A DNA stretch of 64,000 nucleotides from positions 186,001 to 250,000 of the forward strand of contig CBDEWC010000047.1 of the NCBI GenBank assembly GCA_965243695.1. Reading direction: 5' to 3'. The DNA is from JAKVCB01 sp965243695 (GTDB lineage: Bacteria; Planctomycetota; Planctomycetia; Pirellulales; Lacipirellulaceae). Positions 34,392 to 43,800 of this stretch are shown one piece after another. A model generated the notes under the pieces. The model was not told the origin of the DNA. It did no database searches and was given only the letters and a program-made list of their open reading frames with translations. Position 1 is the stretch's first letter, and every line of letters begins with the position of its first letter. The translations under genes and the position numbers were made by a program.

Positions 34392-36827
34392 TCAATGATT
34401 GAACAGGTATTCTTTCGAATTCAATAAGGCCCAAAGAACGTCTTCAGTTGCCGCTCTTCGGTCCAAGCCTAAGTCTCTGAATGCCTGTAGTACCACTTGC
34501 CTGTCGGTTTCATTAGGAAATCGAGAGACGGTGTTTAGATACAATTCTTCAATAATTTCATCATCGGACAAGTCGGAATTTGCAAGTGTTTGTGCGGTAC
34601 CGTGTCGAGCGCCGACCTTGTCTGCAATCTCAGGCGAGTTCAGTAGGTGGAGTGCCTGGGCAGTACTTGGTTCGTCACTCCGTTCGCACTCGCAGACCGT
34701 TGCCCGCACGGGGCGACCGAAAAGACGAAAGAAGTAAGAAGGCATCCGATTGTCCCACACTTCAATGGCGCGGTAGCCTCCGGGCCACCCATTGAAGTGT
34801 TCGCGAACTCCTGTACTTTGACAAATCGCGTCGAGCAGTACCTCCGCCGGCAATGATTTAGTTGCGGCATGGGAGAAGTTCTGATAATCGTCTACATTTG
34901 AAGAATTCGTCAGCGAACTTAGTTGGTACACGCGCGAGTTCAACAGGGTTCGCGTAAACTGCTTCAAATCGTAGTTGACTTGCTGCAGATGTTCCGTCAG
35001 GGCCTGCATCAAATGTGCGTTGGTAGCGGGATTGGTTGCACGGATGTCATCGATCGGGTCGATCAGTCCTCGGCCAAAGTAGTGTGCCCAAAGACGGTTT
35101 GCAATTGCCTTGGCAAAGTACGGATTGTCTGGTGCGGTGATCCAGTCGGCCAGTACCCTCCGACGATCGCCAATATTGGTAAAGTCTGCAGGCGCAGTTC
35201 CCAGCGCACGTGCCGGGACGAGTTGTCCTGTTCGCGGGTGAGGCAGATCGTCGCCTCCCCGTGAAACGATCGCCTCCTTGCCACTGGGGAGGTGTTTGAG
35301 CTTCACTCCCGTGAAGAAACCGGCCAATCCGACATAATCTTCCTGGCTCCATCGCTCGGACGGATGATGATGACACTGTGCACATTCGATGCGCACTCCG
35401 AGCAACAATTGACTGAGTGATCGTCCCAGTTCGTCGGGCTCCTTGATGGCCTTGTAAAACGAGCCTGGCCCATCGGCCGACGTGTTGCCCTGGACCGTAA
35501 GTATCTCGCGAGCCATCTCGTCGTAGGGGTGATTCTCGGAAAATATGCGTTGTAACCAGCGCTGCATGGCCAACACCCCTTCGGGAGAAACCTTTGCCCG
35601 GTCTGCACGCAGCAGGTTGAGCCAATGCATCGCCCAGTAGATGGCGTACTCGTCCCGTTCGAGCAGTTGGTCGATCAGCCGGGCTCTCTTGTCAGGTGTG
35701 GAGTCGGCAAGAAACGTGCGTGTTTCGGCAGCAGTTGGGAGGGTTCCGATCGTGTCGAGAAAAACGCGCCGCATAAACATCGAGTCATCGGCTATTTCAC
35801 TGGGGATAATCCCAAGTCGCTGGAGTTTGTCCCAGGCGAGGCGATCAATGAAATTGGTTTCAGGAGGACGTTGGAATTCTATCCCCGGGCGAGGGAGGGT
35901 GACCTGGCAGCATGAGATGTGGTCCAAATACCGAACCAGGATGACTGCTTCTCCTGGGATATCACCAACCTGAATGAGGCCGGTGGAATCAATGCGTGCG
36001 ATTGCTTCTGCATTCGTTTCGTAATCGGCGATAGCCGTTACGCAGTGGCGATTTCCAGCTGCGTCCACGGCGGTTACGCGCAATTGGTGTGATTGTCCTC
36101 TGAGCAGAATCTGTTGTTGGGGATCGACTTCGAGACCCACGATGTGACGGTCTTCGTCCCCTGTCGGCGCAAATTGAGCCCCTTCTGAAATCCAGCGACG
36201 AAGACAGTTGTGGTGCCAGCTGTCGGGTTCAATTTTTTGCCCACCGCCATGGGGAACTTGAGCGGTTGCCTTAGACAGCAGTAAACTTCGTTCGGGTGCC
36301 GACAGCCAGATGCGCCGTCCCCGACCTTCGTTCGCAATCGCGTCAAAATCTGTTGCGGAATCAAAACCAAAGATGCTCAACTTGAATCCGTTTTGACCCT
36401 CCGCTTTGCCGTGGCATCCGCCCGAATTGCAACCAGCCTTGGTCAGGATTGGAATGACGTCATGCGAAAATGAAACAGGCGCGGGGGTTTGCAGTCCCTG
36501 AACGTCGACGGGAACGACGAACTGATGATCGTTGTGTCGGATGGTGATTTCCGTTTGCCCCTCGGCCAATGGCCGCACCAGGCCGCGCTGGTCAATCGTC
36601 GCGACTGTTGGTTGAGAGACTTCGTAAGATACGACCCTGGTAACATCGGAGGATTCGCCAGCGGCCGACAGAAGGGTGGTCACCAACTGCTGAGATGCTT
36701 CAGGGCCAGTCAGCACAATGGAAGCAGGCTGGACGCTGAGTTCCCCAGCAACTGTCTCCATACAGGGCAGAAGCAGTATGGTCCAGGTGCCAACCAGGAG
36801 TCGTAGTTTTCGTCGGTCGACCACCAA
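34392..36827 (-). CDS. DUF1549/DUF1553 (PSCyt2/PSD1) protein with Ig-like Big2 domains
   Basis: An 811-residue exported protein and first gene of the minus-strand cassette. A signal peptide is at about residues 10-28. An Ig-like Big2 domain follows ('YEVSQPTVATIDQRGLVRPL'), then a cytochrome-like region with 'AGCNSGGCHGKAEGQNGFKLS', a CxxxxCH-type site. A second Big2-like domain precedes DUF1549 ('DRLAWDKLQRLGIIPSEIAD', 'MRRVFLDTIGTLPTAAET'), which contains 'VRIECAQCHHHPSERWSQ', a CxxCH haem-type motif. DUF1553 ends the protein ('RLWAHYFGRGLIDPIDDIRA'). This is a different subtype from the two copies at 41-48 kb, which have an N-terminal PSCyt1 domain and a coiled coil. Confidence 0.9.
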   Translation of the reverse strand: MVVDRRKLRLLVGTWTILLLPCMETVAGELSVQPASIVLTGPEASQQLVTTLLSAAGESSDVTRVVSYEVSQPTVATIDQRGLVRPLAEGQTEITIRHNDHQFVVPVDVQGLQTPAPVSFSHDVIPILTKAGCNSGGCHGKAEGQNGFKLSIFGFDSATDFDAIANEGRGRRIWLSAPERSLLLSKATAQVPHGGGQKIEPDSWHHNCLRRWISEGAQFAPTGDEDRHIVGLEVDPQQQILLRGQSHQLRVTAVDAAGNRHCVTAIADYETNAEAIARIDSTGLIQVGDIPGEAVILVRYLDHISCCQVTLPRPGIEFQRPPETNFIDRLAWDKLQRLGIIPSEIADDSMFMRRVFLDTIGTLPTAAETRTFLADSTPDKRARLIDQLLERDEYAIYWAMHWLNLLRADRAKVSPEGVLAMQRWLQRIFSENHPYDEMAREILTVQGNTSADGPGSFYKAIKEPDELGRSLSQLLLGVRIECAQCHHHPSERWSQEDYVGLAGFFTGVKLKHLPSGKEAIVSRGGDDLPHPRTGQLVPARALGTAPADFTNIGDRRRVLADWITAPDNPYFAKAIANRLWAHYFGRGLIDPIDDIRATNPATNAHLMQALTEHLQQVNYDLKQFTRTLLNSRVYQLSSLTNSSNVDDYQNFSHAATKSLPAEVLLDAICQSTGVREHFNGWPGGYRAIEVWDNRMPSYFFRLFGRPVRATVCECERSDEPSTAQALHLLNSPEIADKVGARHGTAQTLANSDLSDDEIIEELYLNTVSRFPNETDRQVVLQAFRDLGLDRRAATEDVLWALLNSKEYLFNH

Positions 36828-37403
36828 AGTCCTCCGGCTCGATTGCCGTTTTGCAAGTCGCAGATTGACTAATCACCCATAAACGCGAATTGGCACAAAG
36901 TGAACGGAAGGTTAAGGATCAACAGTTCTCATGCAATTTCCTGCTTCCCGATTTGGGGCTGAAAAGTAGATTGCTTTAAGCGGTTAAGCTTCGGTTCGAC
37001 TTTTCAAAATGAAGCGACCCAAATTTTAAGGAGGGTGCAAGTGACGTGCTTGAACTAGGTAGTCGATTCGGCGCGACCACAAATACGAAAACGGTTTTCG
37101 GGCGGCTGCCTAGGTAATGGCAATCGGTGTGGATTTGGTAAAATTCCGGCTTCTTGGCGACGATATCACCAAAATTCAGTTTACCACACCGGTGAAGCGA
37201 ATAGCAACTCAGAATCCTTATCCATGCGGTTGCTTTGTTGGTTAAAATTCAAGAGGGTGCAAGTGTCGGGTGTTGTTGGGACGTCTATAATGGACGCATC
37301 ATCGAGTCTGTAAAATGACCACTCGACCCGGCATTGTGTTTCTGCCTAACATGGTTTTTGTTTCCCTAAAATCTTCCAGCCCAGCTTGTTTCAGGCCTGT
37401 ACC
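36828..37403. other. Divergent intergenic region with a 13-bp direct repeat
   Basis: About 575 bp between the DUF1549/1553 cassette and the WD40 gene. GAGGGTGCAAGTG occurs at 37031-37043 and again at 37253-37265, each preceded by an A/T-rich stretch. This could be a regulator's repeated site or remnants of a small repeat element. No gene is apparent. Confidence 0.5.
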
Positions 37404-40400
37404 ATGACTCGCGACATGCGTTTTTTACAGCGCCCGTGTAACGTCTTGCCAACCGGTTGTTCGCAACCTCAAGGGAGAGCCGGTTGCTTGCAACCTCAAG
37501 GGAGAGCCGGTTGCTTGCAACCTCAAGGGAGAGTTCGTAGCTTTCTGGTTTTGCTGCTCCTGCTTTCGGGGGCGGGTACACGGACATTTGCGGAAGTCCC
37601 GGTGCCAATCGCCATTGCGGAAATCGATCGAGCCGAACCGGTCGATTTTGAGAAAGAGGTGTTGCCAATTCTGAGAAGAAACTGTTTGGCCTGTCACAAT
37701 ACGACCGGCGCCGAAAATGAGCTTGTGTTGGAAACTCCGCAGACAATCCGGCAAGGAGGTGTGCGCGGACCAGCAGTCGTGCCAACCAAAAGTCTTGAGA
37801 GCTTGCTTTTGCTTGTGTCGGCTCACATGGAAGAACCCGTGATGCCTCCGGTCGACAACCAGCGGGATGCCAACCCATTGACACCGGACGAGTTGGGTTT
37901 GATCAAGAAATGGATCGAGGAGGGGGCAGAGGGCACGGTTACCGGCGGAAACAAACCGTTGACATGGCAGCCAGTATCCCATGCGTCCCAGCCGATTCTG
38001 ACCACTGCGATTTCACAGGATGGACAACACGTTGCCTGTGGTCGTGGTAATCAACTGTTCGTTTACCACTTGCCCACGTTTCGACTTGTGGCACGATTGG
38101 TGGATGCGGACTTGTCGAGCAGCGGCGGTCAAAAACCTCTTCAAGCAGCTCACCTGGATCAAGCAGCTCACCTGGATATGGTGCAATCACTCGCCTTCAG
38201 TCCGAAGGAAGACCTGTTGGCCTCGGGCGGTTATCGTACGGTGAAGCTGTGGCGCCGGGCACCGAATGCCCGCTTGGCTGAGGCCGATATTGGCGCGACG
38301 CCCGGCGAATGGGCCATGACTGCCAATGGAAGGTGGATTGCCAGCGGAGAGGCATCTGGGGCAATCCGTGTGCTGGACGTTACCGGTGAGCATGAGGTCC
38401 GCCAGTTTCAAGGGCACCATGGGCCGGTAACCGCCCTGGCGTTTTCTGACGACCGAAGGTGGCTGGTTTCGGCGGCACCGGACAAGACGATTCGTATTTG
38501 GAACCTGGAGGAAGGCCACCAAGTAGCCGGGTTCAGAGTCGCTGCCGCCGTACATTCGATGGCCCTGATCCATCAAGGGAGTCAGCTTGTGACCGCAGAA
38601 GGAGACCATGTCATCCGGGTGTGGGCGATCCCCGAATTGGCGACCAGGACGGCCACGGAGGATCCTGGTGTCGCCGCCGACGATGATTCTGGTGTCGCCA
38701 CCGACGATGATTCTGGTGTCGCCACCGACGATGATTCTGGTGTCGCCACCGACAATGATTCTGGTGTCGCCACCGACGATGATTCTGGTGTCGCCACCGA
38801 CAATGATTCTGGTGTCGCCACCGACGATGATTCTGGTGTCGCCACCGACAATGATTCTGGTGTCGCCACCGACAATGATTCTGGTGTCGCCACCGACAAT
38901 GATTCTGGTGTTGCCACCGGCAATGTTCCTGCCTCTGCCCTGGAGATTAGCTCGGCCACACCCGTTCGGGAGTTTGGCGGTCACGAAGGGGAGATTACTG
39001 CGCTGCAAAGGTTTCCCGGTAGGCCGGGCCACTTGGTATCGAGTAGCCTCGATGGGACGTTGCGCATTTGGGATGCCGATCAAGGGTTGCAGTTACAGAA
39101 GTTTGACGCTGGTTCGCCGATCACTTCACTTGCGGTGCGGCCAGACGGCACAAGGTTGGTCGGCGTTACCAGGGAGCATGGCGTAAAATTGTGGAACTCC
39201 ACAGACGGCCAGGTAGTGGCCGAACTTAAGGGAGATCAACGCATTCAGGCAAAGATTCCGGAATTGGACCGCGGCGTCCAATTGGCTGAGGCCGAAGTTG
39301 CCCACTACAAGAGCTTGAAAAAGGATTTGGAAAAGCAGTTGCAAAAGAGTGAGCAAGCGCTGGCGGAGTCCAGTAAGGCTCAAGCTGCCGCTGAAAATAA
39401 ATTAGCCCAGGCGACCAAAAGAGCAGGAAAGGCAGGCGAAAAAAAGAGGGTTGCCGAACAAGCCGTTGAGGCGGCCAAGGTCATCCTGCATCAGGTCCGT
39501 CGATCTCAGGTGCTGGCAACCGAGTCGGCGACACAGTCCGCGGAAGGTTTGCAGCGACTTGCACAACTCTTGCGGGCGACTCACCAAGACGCTTCGGAAA
39601 ATCTGGATGACCAATCTTTCAAGGATGCCCTGGCTGCCATCGAGAAGGCGCTGCAGGAATCCGTTTCCAAACAAAGTGAGACAGAGGAATCGCTGTTGGC
39701 CCAGTTGGCTGTTGCCAACGAGGCTGCGGAAATCGCATTCAAATCGAACAAGAAACAGGTCGAGAGACTCGCAAAAAAATTCACGGAAGTTGTTGCGGAG
39801 GTGCAGGCGGCGGAAAAGAAGAAAGAAAGCTCGCGCGCGGCCAAAAAGAGTGTATTTCAAAAATTAGAACGGGAAAAACAGAAGATCTCACAAGCAGCAG
39901 AAGAACTGGCTACCGCAGAGCAAGTGCAAAAAGACCACGAACAAACAAGAGACGAAATGGTGAAGGCTGGCGAAGCAAGTCCAGCGCAAATCACAGCTGC
40001 AGCCTTTGCTCATGACAACACGTACCTTGCGTTGGGTGATGCAGAGCACCGAATTCAACTCCTGGATGCTTCTACGGGTCGTCTGGTTTTGACCCTCGAC
40101 GATCAACCAGGTCCGATTTGTGCTGTCCGCTTTGAGCGGAACACGGGTCTCGTTGCGCTTGCCTCCAATGGAAAGATCGTTGTCTGGCAGGTGCAGCCAG
40201 AATGGGTGTTGGAGCGGACGATCGGGCACGTCGACGAACCGGACCAGATTGTGGACCGTGTGTTGGCGTTGGACTTTAGCCCCGATGGAAAGCTGCTTGC
40301 GACCGGCAGCGGTGAACCAACACGGAGTGGCGAGCTCAAAATATGGCAAGTGGCCGATGGGCAGCTGGTGCATAGGATCAAGGGAGCGCACAGCGATACC

Positions 40401-40934
40401 GTGTTTGCAGTCAAGTTTTCTCCCGACGGTAAAACGGTCGCCTCCAGTGCGGCCGATCGACGGGTCAGGACGTTTCAAGTTGACGACGGTCAATTGATAC
40501 ATAACTTTTTAGGACACACCCACCATGCGCTTGACGTTGCCTGGCAGGCGAATGGTCGGCGGCTGGCCAGCGCGGGCGCCGACCACGTGATCAAAGTATG
40601 GGATCCGAGTACAGGCGAGCAAAAGCGGTCCATTGGTGGTTACCTGAAAGAAGTCACCTCGATTTCCTTTGTGGGGGTTAGTTCGAAGGCGATTGCCACT
40701 TCGGGGGATTCCACAATTCGCTTGCACAACACCGATAACGGTAGTGTGATTCGCAAGCTCGAGGGCGTGAAAGGTTTTGTCTACACAGCGGTTGCCACCC
40801 CCGGCGGCGAGTTGGTCGTGGCGGGGAGTCGCGATAGTGTGCTGCGCGCGTGGAATTTAAAGGATGGTAAGTTGCGGGGATCGTTTGCGCCGCACGAGCC
40901 GCCGAAAGAAGGCTCGGCCGACGAAGACAATTAA
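37404..40934 (+). CDS. Exported WD40-repeat protein with N-terminal cytochrome c-type domain and coiled coil
   Basis: A protein of about 1176 residues. Residues 17-43 are three copies of a 9-residue repeat, followed by the hydrophobic signal core 'FLVLLLLLSGAG'. A PSCyt1-type haem domain follows, with 'NCLACHNTTG' (Cys94, Cys97, His98) and 'EEPVMPPV'. WD40 blades occupy about residues 195-410 ('GHHGPVTALAFSDDRRWLVS', 'DKTIRIWNL'). They are interrupted by an Asp-rich 8-residue repeat (420-508), continue at 520-610, and are then interrupted by a long Lys/Glu/Ala coiled coil (about 620-860). More WD40 blades follow to the C-terminus ('DTVFAVKFSPDGKTVASSAA', 'DHVIKVWDPSTG'). The start is uncertain: ATG 37404 and ATG 37416 both fit. 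A periplasmic scaffold, possibly redox-linked, is inferred. Confidence 0.85.
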   Translation: MTRDMRFLQRPCNVLPTGCSQPQGRAGCLQPQGRAGCLQPQGRVRSFLVLLLLLSGAGTRTFAEVPVPIAIAEIDRAEPVDFEKEVLPILRRNCLACHNTTGAENELVLETPQTIRQGGVRGPAVVPTKSLESLLLLVSAHMEEPVMPPVDNQRDANPLTPDELGLIKKWIEEGAEGTVTGGNKPLTWQPVSHASQPILTTAISQDGQHVACGRGNQLFVYHLPTFRLVARLVDADLSSSGGQKPLQAAHLDQAAHLDMVQSLAFSPKEDLLASGGYRTVKLWRRAPNARLAEADIGATPGEWAMTANGRWIASGEASGAIRVLDVTGEHEVRQFQGHHGPVTALAFSDDRRWLVSAAPDKTIRIWNLEEGHQVAGFRVAAAVHSMALIHQGSQLVTAEGDHVIRVWAIPELATRTATEDPGVAADDDSGVATDDDSGVATDDDSGVATDNDSGVATDDDSGVATDNDSGVATDDDSGVATDNDSGVATDNDSGVATDNDSGVATGNVPASALEISSATPVREFGGHEGEITALQRFPGRPGHLVSSSLDGTLRIWDADQGLQLQKFDAGSPITSLAVRPDGTRLVGVTREHGVKLWNSTDGQVVAELKGDQRIQAKIPELDRGVQLAEAEVAHYKSLKKDLEKQLQKSEQALAESSKAQAAAENKLAQATKRAGKAGEKKRVAEQAVEAAKVILHQVRRSQVLATESATQSAEGLQRLAQLLRATHQDASENLDDQSFKDALAAIEKALQESVSKQSETEESLLAQLAVANEAAEIAFKSNKKQVERLAKKFTEVVAEVQAAEKKKESSRAAKKSVFQKLEREKQKISQAAEELATAEQVQKDHEQTRDEMVKAGEASPAQITAAAFAHDNTYLALGDAEHRIQLLDASTGRLVLTLDDQPGPICAVRFERNTGLVALASNGKIVVWQVQPEWVLERTIGHVDEPDQIVDRVLALDFSPDGKLLATGSGEPTRSGELKIWQVADGQLVHRIKGAHSDTVFAVKFSPDGKTVASSAADRRVRTFQVDDGQLIHNFLGHTHHALDVAWQANGRRLASAGADHVIKVWDPSTGEQKRSIGGYLKEVTSISFVGVSSKAIATSGDSTIRLHNTDNGSVIRKLEGVKGFVYTAVATPGGELVVAGSRDSVLRAWNLKDGKLRGSFAPHEPPKEGSADEDN
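37453..37533 (+). repeat. 27-bp tandem repeat, three copies, inside the signal-peptide region of the WD40 gene
   Basis: Three 27-bp units begin at 37453, 37480 and 37507; copies 2 and 3 are identical and copy 1 differs at a few positions. Each encodes a 9-residue motif of the type A-G-C-L-Q-P-Q-G-R, and copies 2 and 3 contain the dyad GGTTGC-TT-GCAACC, able to form a hairpin. They lie between the start codon and the hydrophobic core. Confidence 0.9.
38661..38928 (+). repeat. 24-bp coding tandem repeat, about 11 copies (8-residue Asp-rich unit)
   Basis: About eleven 24-bp units encode D-[DN]-D-S-G-V-A-T in frame within the WD40 gene (residues about 420-508). Units alternate between GAT and AAT at one codon (Asp or Asn). 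The Asp/Gly pattern D-x-D-x-G recalls calcium-binding loops. The array is long enough to vary by slippage. Confidence 0.95.
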
Positions 40935-41298
40935 GCCTGTGACGCCCGATTCATTTGCAATGTGGTGGCGACGCGGAACGAGGCAATCTGCTGGTCGATT
41001 GGGGCGACTCGGAGTCCATGATGGCTTCCACTCTACTCCGTGAGACGCTGGCCGGGAGAGAGCGTTTGATTTTCGGGATGAGGTAGGACTGACTACGCAT
41101 GTTGCCTTGGGTGTGCGGGTTGCTCCGTTGAGCCGTTGTTTTCAGGTAGGGTGTGAATGTCGCCTGGCAAACCTCGCGATGACAGTCGTGATTGCGTGTT
41201 GGCTAAAAAGGGATTAAAGTGAACATGCTGCGATGGTACTTGGAATGGAAGCTGTGTTTGCTTGGACAAAAAATGCCACCCCACAAAAGGGCAATTCA
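40935..41298. other. Intergenic region upstream of the first duplicated DUF1549/1553 gene
   Basis: About 360 bp on the plus strand. From about 41162 onward it is similar to the sequence before the second copy (from about 45232), so the upstream region was duplicated with the genes. The best matching core is ATTGCGTGTTGGCTAAAAAG with its variant at about 45261. AAGGG at 41287-41291 is the ribosome-binding site. Confidence 0.6.
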
Positions 41299-43770
41299 AT
41301 GCGCCCGATTCGAAACGGCGCCTACTGGCTTGTTTTTGGATGGGGCTGGTTCGTTGGCGGCTTGGTCTTTGCGGGCGATAGCGCAACGCAAGAGCAGCTG
41401 GATTTCTTTGAAAACCGCATTCGTCCGGTACTGATCGAACATTGCTTCCAGTGCCATTCAGACGATGCGAAGACGCCTAAAGGTGGTTTGCGGCTCGATT
41501 CTCGTGCCGCGGTTTTGCAGGGAGGCGACAGCGGTGCTGCCGTGGTTCCTGGGCACGCCGAGCAGAGCATCTTGATTGAAGCGGTTCGTTACGAGTCGCT
41601 AAAAATGCCACCGCAAGGGAAGTTGCCCGAGGCGGTTGTCTCGGACCTGGTCAAGTGGGTCGCCATGGGAGCACCCGACCCGCGGGTCGGTGAAACCATC
41701 CCTGTCGCGTCCGCGCCTACCGATGCCGGGAAGGACCATTGGGCATTTGAGCCGATCACCGATCCTTCACCACCTTCGGTTGGAGACAACTCCTGGCCAC
41801 TCGCCAACAGTGACCACTTCATTCTCAACCGACTGGAACAAAAAGGCTTGCATCCGGCTGAGGATGCAGACCGTTACACGTGGCTACGTCGGGTCAGTCT
41901 TGATCTGACAGGCTTGCCACCCACCGTAGAAGATATTCATCGTTTCGTGGCCGACCAGTCACCAATGGCTTATGGAAAGGTGGTAGATCGGTTGCTGGCA
42001 TCACCTGCGTTTGGTGAGCGGTGGGCTCGACATTGGTTGGACCTTGTCGGGTACGCAGATCAGATTGGTACCTCGGGTAGGGTGATTGCCGAACATGCAT
42101 GGAGATACCGCGATTACGTGATTGACTCACTCAATTGTGATGTACCCTTTGATCAATTTGTTCGAGAACAAATCGCTGGTGATCTGCTTACCTACGATAG
42201 CCCCGAACAGCAGACAACGAGTATTATTGCGACAGGTTTTTTGGTGTTGGGAGACCTGGAAATCGTGGAAGCCGACAAGGCAAAAATGCGGGTCGACATT
42301 GTCGACCAGCAAGTTGTTAAGACTGGGAAAGCATTTCTTGGCATGACCATCGGTTGTGCGAGGTGTCACGACCATAAGTTCGATCCGATTTCGCAACGAG
42401 ATTACTATGCGATGGCGGGTTTCTTTTATAACACCCAGTCGGTTTACAAAACGGACTATGGCGTTTGGAGCGATATCGTCGAGCATGAACTGCCCCAAAC
42501 CGAATCGCAACTGACCCGGCAAGCTGAGCAGGTGCAGCAACATGCGACAAAACTGTCCGCTTACAAAGATGAACGAGACACCGCAACGACACGGAAAGAT
42601 GAATTGGAGGCATTGCTGAAAGAAGAGGAGAAAAAAGAAGCGAGTCAGGAGCAGTGGACCCAGGAACGCGATGGCCTGGTGGAGCGTATCGACCAATTAA
42701 ATCGTCAGATTCTCCATGCGGAGTACTTTGTCCCCGGTTCACAGAAGACCTATGGTGTACGCGATATCAGTGATCCCGATGACATGCGCATCACGATTCG
42801 TGGTAACCCGCATGCCTTGGGCGAGAAAGTGCCTCGTGGTTTTATGTCCGTGGTTACCGAGAGCGGAGCAGTCGGACCTGCGATTCCACCCAAGGTGAGT
42901 GGCCGCCGTGAGTTTGCAGACTGGCTTGCCAGTGCCGACAATCCTCTCACGGCCCGGGTGACGGTCAACCGGATTTGGCAAAAGTTGTTTGGCGCGGGGC
43001 TGGTACCATCGGTTGATTATTTTGGTGTGCGTGGGGAGGTAGCAACCCATCCAGAATTGCTGGATCATTTGGCGACAAAATTTATCCACGACGGCTGGTC
43101 GCGAAAATCACTGATTCGATCTCTGGTCCTTTCCCGCTCGTATCGGATCAGTGATGCCTGGGATGGGCAGGCAGACATGGTGGATTCTTCCAATAAATTG
43201 CTCTGGAGGATGAACCGGCAACGACTGGACGCTGAGGCACTGCGCGATTCAATGCTTTCCGTGAGTGATCAGCTTCAAGAGTCGACAGGCGGTCCTGCTC
43301 TGGCGCTGGAGTTTTTCGAGAATGTGAACATAAGTCTCGTGGACGGGAATCCTGCTGCTTTTGCCTTCAAAAAGTGGCGCCCGGGGCAAAAGCTGCAGCG
43401 CATGATTTACCTGCCAGTTATTCGCAGGACTAAGCAACCTGATCCGGGAGAAATAAGAAACATTTTTGATTTTCCGCCGCCTGCCGAATTTTCCGGCCAA
43501 AGGGCAATCACGGCTGTGCCAACACAGGCTCTATTTCTGATGAACAGTTCAGCTGTGAAGCAACACGCCGGAAAACTTGCTGAACGAATCAAGTATGTCA
43601 CAGCTGGAGATGATGCGAGACTCGACTTGTTGTGGCTCACGACGTTAAACCGACCGATTACTGCTCGCGAGAAGCAAGCAGCGCGGGAGTTTGTCTCCGA
43701 TAGCGACAAGCCATGGACCGAGTTATGCCATGCGCTGCTGGTAACCAATGAGTTTCTGATGAAGTTGTAA
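41299..43770 (+). CDS. PSCyt1-DUF1549-DUF1553 exported cytochrome-type protein, copy A
   Basis: An 823-residue exported protein. ATG 41299 follows AAGGG and gives the signal peptide 'GWGWFVGGLVFAGDSATQ'; the frame is open to 41233. The PSCyt1 domain carries 'HCFQCHSDDAKTPKGGLRLD' (CxxCH haem motif) and 'KMPPQGKLPE'. DUF1549 (about 150-360) has 'RRVSLDLTGLPPTVEDIHRF', 'RWARHWLDLVGYADQIG' and 'IGCARCHDHKFDPISQRDYY', a second CxxCH. A short charged coiled coil ('KDELEALLKEEEKKEASQEQ') separates it from DUF1553 ('NPLTARVTVNRIWQKLFGAG'). Both haem sites suggest a covalently bound c-type cytochrome facing the periplasm. It is paired with a DUF1501 gene 30 bp downstream. Confidence 0.93.
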   Translation: MRPIRNGAYWLVFGWGWFVGGLVFAGDSATQEQLDFFENRIRPVLIEHCFQCHSDDAKTPKGGLRLDSRAAVLQGGDSGAAVVPGHAEQSILIEAVRYESLKMPPQGKLPEAVVSDLVKWVAMGAPDPRVGETIPVASAPTDAGKDHWAFEPITDPSPPSVGDNSWPLANSDHFILNRLEQKGLHPAEDADRYTWLRRVSLDLTGLPPTVEDIHRFVADQSPMAYGKVVDRLLASPAFGERWARHWLDLVGYADQIGTSGRVIAEHAWRYRDYVIDSLNCDVPFDQFVREQIAGDLLTYDSPEQQTTSIIATGFLVLGDLEIVEADKAKMRVDIVDQQVVKTGKAFLGMTIGCARCHDHKFDPISQRDYYAMAGFFYNTQSVYKTDYGVWSDIVEHELPQTESQLTRQAEQVQQHATKLSAYKDERDTATTRKDELEALLKEEEKKEASQEQWTQERDGLVERIDQLNRQILHAEYFVPGSQKTYGVRDISDPDDMRITIRGNPHALGEKVPRGFMSVVTESGAVGPAIPPKVSGRREFADWLASADNPLTARVTVNRIWQKLFGAGLVPSVDYFGVRGEVATHPELLDHLATKFIHDGWSRKSLIRSLVLSRSYRISDAWDGQADMVDSSNKLLWRMNRQRLDAEALRDSMLSVSDQLQESTGGPALALEFFENVNISLVDGNPAAFAFKKWRPGQKLQRMIYLPVIRRTKQPDPGEIRNIFDFPPPAEFSGQRAITAVPTQALFLMNSSAVKQHAGKLAERIKYVTAGDDARLDLLWLTTLNRPITAREKQAAREFVSDSDKPWTELCHALLVTNEFLMKL

Positions 43771-43800
43771 GAAAAGAACGAACAATCAGGTGGATCAGCT

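Noticed and set aside
38661..38928. CRISPR array
   Set aside because: The 24-bp units have no spacers, stay in frame and are translated as D-x-D-S-G-V-A-T within the WD40 protein.
38187..39083. Gene on the minus strand opposite the WD40 gene (298-residue frame)
   Set aside because: The frame is open because the 24-bp repeat has no stop in that frame; the translation is a repetitive shadow with no signal or domain.
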